64,000 nucleotides of DNA from Pampus argenteus (taxonomy: Eukaryota; Chordata; Actinopteri; Scombriformes; Stromateidae), in the NCBI GenBank assembly GCA_036937835.1, contig CM072861.1:22682001-22746000 (forward strand), written 5' to 3'. The position numbers and the translations under genes are program-made. Positions 58,095-64,000 of the stretch are shown piece after piece; position 1 is the stretch's first letter; each line of letters begins with the position of its first letter. The notes below the pieces were generated by a model that did no database searches, was not told the origin of the DNA, and saw nothing but the letters and a program-made list of their open reading frames with translations.

Positions 58095-61000
58095 ATGAAA
58101 AAGTGAAGCTGCTGTGAAGGCTAGCTAGCTTGATTGTGCCTGCGTTGTGCGTCAAAACAGAGCGGATTGGTCGCCAGGATGCGGGAGGAAACACGCAGAA
58201 GGAAACACGCAGGTGAGTTTAAAGTTTATCACCGCACCTGTGTGGCAAAGCCCAGCTAATGGGACATTGTTATGAGCACCATAACAGGAGGAGTTAGCTA
58301 AGGTTCAGGTGTTTTCTGGAGGAGATGAAGCAGAGTAAAAGGAGTGAACAGTGAGGAAATCTGTCAGTTTAGAAAAAGATGAGACCAGGTATCTGATTTA
58401 GACCAATATACAGAGTAAATATGAGTAACAAATGGGTTTTCATGGGTTGTTAATGGTAGAAAAGTTGAAATGAAATTTGTATTTTTGGTTGTTTTTGTTG
58501 TTGGCTTTGAAAAAGGTTTTATTTCAAAAAAATAACTTGAAAGGATGCAGCGAGATACATAATTTATTGTATTTATTTAAATAAGAAATTAACACCACTG
58601 ATGTGTCTTTTATTTTTATTTTTTTAAAGTTAATTTTTATGCGTTTGTAATATCAACCTTTAGTTGTTCCAGATTAAAGTTTGTTTCCATATGAAAAGGT
58701 TAAACATTACATATCAATTATGATTAATTTGTCAGTAAATACTAAATTTGGCTCGTGACTTTTATTAACTTAAATCTGAGTTTGACGCTGCTTTAAAGGA
58801 TATTTTGAGTTTTTTTTCAAGTCTGTTGTGTATATTTGCTCAGGACGAGGCCTGATTGTGTCGCTCATCTCGTACAGTATCGTTGTGTTTTGGTGGGACG
58901 ACGTTGGGTCCGGTATGGAGAGAAATAAATGTTACGTACGTTTCTACATACGTATTGGCACGTCAGTAATGTATCTATTGACATTATAAAAACATTTAAA
59001 CCAGGTTTTATTATAAAATACTTTTTAATATGACTCGCTGTAGTCATCTGCACCAAATCACCTTTTCTTTACCCTGATAAAACTTTGTTTTTATTTTTCA
59101 TTATTCATTGTTTAGCTTTTCCAGACTGTCTGTCTTATTCCTCCAGGCTTTATTTAGGCTGCCAGGCGCTCCCGTCTCTACAGGAGGCCTCAGCATCTGA
59201 TTCTCAACACGGCCGGCTTCCTGTTTAAAGTGCTCCTGTTGTCTCGCGTGCTTCGTAGTACACTTTTTTTTTTTGCCTCCGTCTTTTGATTTGACCACAC
59301 TGAAACCCAAGTGCGACGGCTGCCTCTCTGCTGATAATGTGCCAGCCAGTTAGCCCCCCATGGGGTTGATATTTGCATATTATTTCAGCTGTAGCTCAGG
59401 AAATCTTCAATAGCAGAATTATCACCTTTTGAAAGAGAAGAAGAAAAGAAAAAAACTCTTCCAGACTCGCACTTTAGGCTGCTCATCTTACACGTTCCCT
59501 GTATTATTCTTAAACAAAGGCTGATTTCTCGACTGAGATTAAGAGTCGATGTATTGAGTTTATATTCAGCTCGTGTAGATCCTTAGAGAGCAGGATTGGT
59601 AAGCTCTGCTTTTGAGCCTGTTTTGAAAATGAAGGGTAAAAGCAAATTGACTTAAAAGGTTGTGATTTTTTATTTTTTATTTTTTTGTCCGTGCTTCTTG
59701 TGTCCTTGAATGTTTTCTTGTGAACAATGTCTCAGTTGACAAAGAAAACCTTTTCATGGATTTGAATTGAAATTTTTATTAGTACTTACATCTCCTAGAA
59801 AGATTCTCCGCTTTATTTTCTTTAGCTTTAAGGCAGGAATTTGTGATTTACTCTCAACCATGAGACAAGCCAGCTTTAGCAGATCTGCTCTATTAGAGTC
59901 ATTTATTCTTGTTCAGTCTTTGGCCCGAGTTTTGATTCAGCTTTTGGCGTCACCTCAGCGTGTGAGTGTTATCCGCAGGTACAACACATACATTTTTCGT
60001 TCCTACCACACCTACCCTGTCGTGTTCTTTACGCCGATGCGACACAAAATTGTCACGAGCGTTTTCCACGGACGAGCGCGGCTTTTTTTTGCGTTTGAGC
60101 CACGTTTTAATGATGTGCCCTGTTGCACGCCTCTCCAGCTGAATTTCATCATAGAGGAAAAAACAAACAAGTGTGGAGTGAGGATCAAAGTGTCATTTGA
60201 AATGCTATCATCAAACAGAGCTGAAGGGGACTGACAGCTCCTCCCTGCTCCTGCTGAGAGAAGGAGCCTTTGTTTTTTTTTTTGGCCGTCTGATGACTAG
60301 TGCATCAGCGGGGATGGAGAGGAGAGATAAGAGCAGGGTGATGAGTGAAAGCCACATATTGACATGTACACATCTCATACTGAGCTAATGAGTTCCTTTA
60401 AATGAATCACCCAGCGTCTCCATACATCATGTGAGACTTTTTTTGCCCAAACCTAATGAATGATACAGATCTGCTTTTCAGAAATGCCTTCAGCTCTATT
60501 CAATCAAAGTCGGTTCTCTGAGCTAAATCAATGCAAATGTAAGATCGCATTTGTACAGCCACATCTATTAACAAGACGTGTTCGAGAAAGTGCACATTTG
60601 TCTTCATATTAACCCAAATGGAGGCTATTCATAGATGTCACTTTGTTTATATTTGTCTTCACTCCGGGAATATTCAGTTTTAAATGTAGAGCCTGTCGCT
60701 GCCAAAAATCCTGCAGCCTTTTTTCTTTTTTTTTACTCATAGCTTTCACTCCTTCAGTCTAAAGTTTATGTGAGTTCAGATCTGTGGGGACAACAGCAGC
60801 AAGACCTGAAGGTGTTTGCCTGTCAATCTTTTTCTTTGTGCACAACGTTTGGCAGGGTGTAGCTTGGGACACCTGCGCGAGTATTAATCTTCAAGGTCTC
60901 GTTTATGAAAAACATCTCTGGCTTTGACAAAGTGCAAGTCGGTTCAAGATGTTTGAACCCAATTCAGGTTGCAGTTTTCCTTGAATAGGAGCATTATAAG

Positions 61001-61364
61001 CGTCCTATTTATCCTCTTCACTGTCATAGTTCTTCCTTCACCTCGCGACCTCACAAGCTTGCCCTCTTCCTCCTACTCCAACCGCGCACTTATAGTTCAA
61101 ACGGATGCATTTTTCATTTCATGGCCATCAAATATTAAAACACTTATGCAACATGAGCTCAGTCATGCAGACATAACCACCATGTCAGGTCAGGGTGGAG
61201 CAGGGCACAGGGGCTGATCCGACATCTTTGGGATTTCATGATTTATTTACAACAGTATAAATATATAACAACAATTAGCCAAATTTAACTTGTACTGAAG
61301 ACAGAAATTCACCTGAAAAAATACTATCAGACACTTAAATGTACTTTAATTGTACTTTAATTGT

Positions 61365-61690
61365 AATTACCCTTTCCAAAGTACAATTAAAGTACATTTA
61401 ACTAAGTACATTTACTCAAGTACAGTATTTTAGTACAATTCTTGTACTGTACTGGAGTATTTCCATTTATTTGAGCTTTATTTCAGATGCAGATTTGACT
61501 CAATGGATAATATGAGAAGCTTTTAAAATCCAACACATTGTTAAAGATGAAACCAGTCGTTTCAACCTTTTGGTCTTTTGACATCTTACATAAATCAGTG
61601 TGTAGTCGGGTCACATTTCAGATGTCTATGAGTTGTTAACAGCTCCACCAAATAGCAGGATCTTTCAGGGAGTTGAAATTTAGCTTTTTT
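61365..61690 (+). repeat. Dispersed repeat, copy B
   Basis: The second copy of the element at 33302-33690, in the same orientation. The shared blocks lie at 61492-61510 and 61601-61643 and are flanked by AAGTACA/ACTTTAATTGTA words typical of common fish interspersed repeats. It differs from copy A by internal insertions and deletions. Confidence 0.65.
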
Positions 61691-64000
61691 TTTCGTTTAA
61701 CTGATGCAGCATTCGTCTACAATAAAAACCATATGGCACCGATGTCATTTTAAAACAATACCGCTGGCACCACTGAGGCTGCAGCTGACAGTATAGTTGT
61801 TCTTATTGAATTGATTGACCTCAGGAATTATTGATGAAGCAGGACACCATGTTGGCCCAGCAGGAGTGTGTGAAGAGGGCACCATAGCCCAAGGGCGAGC
61901 CAGGACTGAACGTCTTAACGAAGGAAAGAGAGAGCGGTGGCGGAAAGGAGCTGCTGCACGCTTCTTTGACTGCGTGACGTGACTGATGTGAGGAGAAATG
62001 TTTGGGTGGTGAGGAGTCTGCTCCGAGTCCCGACGGAGCCTCATCAGTGGAGGAGCACCTCTGCATCCGCACCCCCCTCCCATACATCCCTACATCTCCA
62101 ACCACCCCCCGGCTGGACGAGAGGCTAAGTGGTGTGAAGCAGAGAGCTCTCCGACAAGCTCCATTACTCCTCCTCAGCCAATTCCCCGCTCCGCCTGTCA
62201 GTGGAGAGGTGATGGGGCGGGTGTTGGGCAGTGTTGGGTCGATCAAAGGGGTAGAAAAGAATAGAGTCACATTCATTTCACCAGCTTCCACATCAAATAT
62301 GTACGCTTTTTAGTAACTTCATAACAATTGATCTAAAAGTAGTTAGTAGCCTGCCTTGTTAGCCTGAGTCTTTAGCGTTCAGTTTAAGGTCTGTTTGTTT
62401 CTTCTCAGTCAGCGAGGAAGAACCGGAGAGAACTGTGTCATGGCGAACTTGGACCTTGTTAGTATCGATCCTCTCTGACTGAGCACCCTTTCATTTATAA
62501 TTCATCTCCGTCTGATGGGCACGGATAGAGGCTGGAGAGGGTGGGGATGAACTGGGTTTTAGTGTGTTTTCATTAGCAGTCTGCAGTGTGTTTTTTTTGT
62601 TGTTGTTGTGAGGGTACTGTTAATAATGAGCCACCAGGGGGTTGTATTTCAGCCTTTAGGGAGAGCTGAGTGTCCCGATCCTGAACCCAGACTCTGTCAG
62701 GCTTGTTGCGGTCCACTTCAGGGGATGTCGGTTTGAACAAGGCGGGGGGGCGGAGGAGGTCGTTCCTTATCAATATTTGAGGAGCTCTAGTCGCTGCAGC
62801 TGTTTACTTAACAAACACGCTCGGGGGGCTTCCCTGAAGAGCACGTCGCAGAGGAGCAGCTGACAGCATCACCCTGTCACTCACTCCTCTTGTCCTGCAC
62901 CCACCTCCACCTCCACCCATCCTCTCGTGGGTGCTGTACTGCTACCTGTCCCCCCTCCCCCTCCGTCATCCATCACAATCCCATGGTGTTGTTTCCTATC
63001 TGTCACCCTCTGCAGCGACTGTCATTATTTTTCATTTCGCGGGCTAAGTGCGCCCGCTCGCTCGGGGAATGATGTCATTGTTTTTACCGTCTGTGTCTCC
63101 CCCGTTTTTTTTTTTTCTCGATTTCTATCTGTGATCCACTCAGTCTCAAGATCTCCGCCGCTGTATTTGTCCGAGTAGATTAATGCCTCCGTCCTGTCCT
63201 CCGCCACTCTAAAAGAAGATTGACAAACACTCTCAGCCTCGTTCGTCTGATGTGTATATATATCGCTGAAGTCAGACAGAGTTCACCAGTTCACCAGTTC
63301 ATACAGTATTAATAACTGCATCACTGTGCTGTTTCTTGCACTTACGACACACGTTTTAAAGCATCCATATGAGAAGGACTCTTCGTGAAAACACAGAATT
63401 AATAGAATAGAAAAAGCCGCAATTTAAAAAGGCCTCTTCATACTTTCTTTTTGTCTCTTCCTGCCTTTTTCTTATTCCTCCTCTACTCTTTCTTCCCTGC
63501 TATCCCGAGGCTTTCTGTTCTCCACAGTTGAGCAGGATTTGTCACAGGTGTTAGCAGGAAACTCTCGTTGCCATTAAGCCGTCAGCATCTTTTTCTTGCT
63601 CTTCTTCGGACCCCTGCTTCGTTCTGGCTTTCTCAATATCGGAAGCTTGATATGCATGAATAGATCTTTAATGTACAAGCCAATATCGGGCTGAGCAGTA
63701 AGGTCTGTTTGTGTTGAAACGCTCCGTTAATTGAAAGAACGGGAGCTTCAGTTTCCCTGAGCAGGTGCAGATTTCCTCTCATGTTTAGCTTTGTCTTGTA
63801 GAGCTTAATTTGCACACCTTATACCAGGCTGTTAGCTTTTATGTTTTTTTGTTTGATGCCAGACTGTGTTTTTCTAAGTGGGCTTATTTGTTGAGCAAAA
63901 CTGCACAGTCAAATGCACCAGGGAAAGTTTCAGAGGCTGATCACGTGTCGTATACAGATTTGTGTCTCTACCTCTCTGGTTTTGGGTTTGTATAGACGGC

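Larger units (their letters stand above)
51914..64000 (+). other. gpc3: gpc3 intron 2 (5' part)
   Basis: At least 12 kb of intron without any glypican exon. It contains a ZNF143-type site with a degenerate BED-finger frame (57.85-58.2 kb), dispersed repeat copy B (61.4-61.7 kb), GT runs (56822-56844, 57037-57070), pyrimidine-rich patches (52850-53000) and several non-repetitive, TAAT-rich stretches that look like candidate conserved non-coding DNA. Confidence 0.8.

Noticed and set aside
59767..60234. 155-codon open frame in gpc3 intron 2
   Set aside because: It has no recognisable domain, no ATG at its 5' end and no matching splice partners; it is probably chance.
61745..62313. Overlapping open frames of 103-156 codons on both strands
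   Set aside because: Long frames on both strands here reflect a GC-richer patch with few stops; there is no homology or splice logic.
1..64000. CRISPR arrays, prokaryotic operons, ribosome binding sites or phage genes
   Set aside because: The window is intron-rich vertebrate DNA; the repeats are microsatellites and interspersed elements, and no array of unique spacers exists.

Overview
The window reads as vertebrate nuclear DNA, most likely from a compact teleost (percomorph-type) fish. The genes are split by canonical GT/AG introns, many only 80-500 bases long. AC/GT and AT microsatellites are abundant, and 3' UTRs are long and AT-rich with AATAAA signals. I rebuilt seven protein-coding genes exon by exon. 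Six are complete and stay in frame across every junction; gpc3 runs off the right edge.

Layout, left to right: ints6l (-, 910-9017, 18 coding exons, 899 aa); mospd1 (+, 11779-13058, 5 coding exons, 219 aa); pabir2/fam122b (-, 15226-18332, 10 coding exons, 279 aa); hprt1 (-, 21243-24986, 9 exons, 218 aa); phf6 (-, 27382-30819, 9 coding exons plus a 5' UTR exon near 32.9 kb, 362 aa); a MO25/CAB39-family gene, probably cab39l1 (+, 35341-37611, 8 coding exons, 343 aa); a microRNA cluster mir-18, mir-20b, mir-19, mir-363 (+, 42.96-43.68 kb); and gpc3 (+, coding exons 1 and 2 at 44615-44771 and 51752-51913, with the remaining exons beyond the window).

The gene set is that of human Xq26 (GPC3, the miR-106a~363 cluster, PHF6, HPRT1, FAM122B, MOSPD1, INTS6L), so this is a strongly compressed copy of a conserved vertebrate linkage block. 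The CAB39-like gene is not in the human block as I know it and is probably a third MO25 paralogue kept in fish. The genes belong to different pathways: Integrator/RNA polymerase II, ER contact sites, PP2A regulation, purine salvage, chromatin/nucleolus, LKB1 signalling and heparan-sulfate proteoglycan. They do not form a pathway together; the linkage is historical.

The most notable non-protein content is the miR-17~92-family cluster, recognisable from both arms of four hairpins. It has the mammalian order, but I find no mir-17/106a or mir-92a member. Other notable regulatory structure: a 31-bp tandem array of CCAAT/TGACG units at the pabir2 promoter; ZNF143-type motifs at the mospd1 5' end and inside gpc3 intron 2, the latter next to a degenerate BED-finger reading frame and a consensus splice donor; CCAAT/GC/TATA arrangements pointing away from the 5' ends of hprt1 and ints6l; and a 372-base polypyrimidine tract in gpc3 intron 1. 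Most of the last 20 kb is gpc3 intron.
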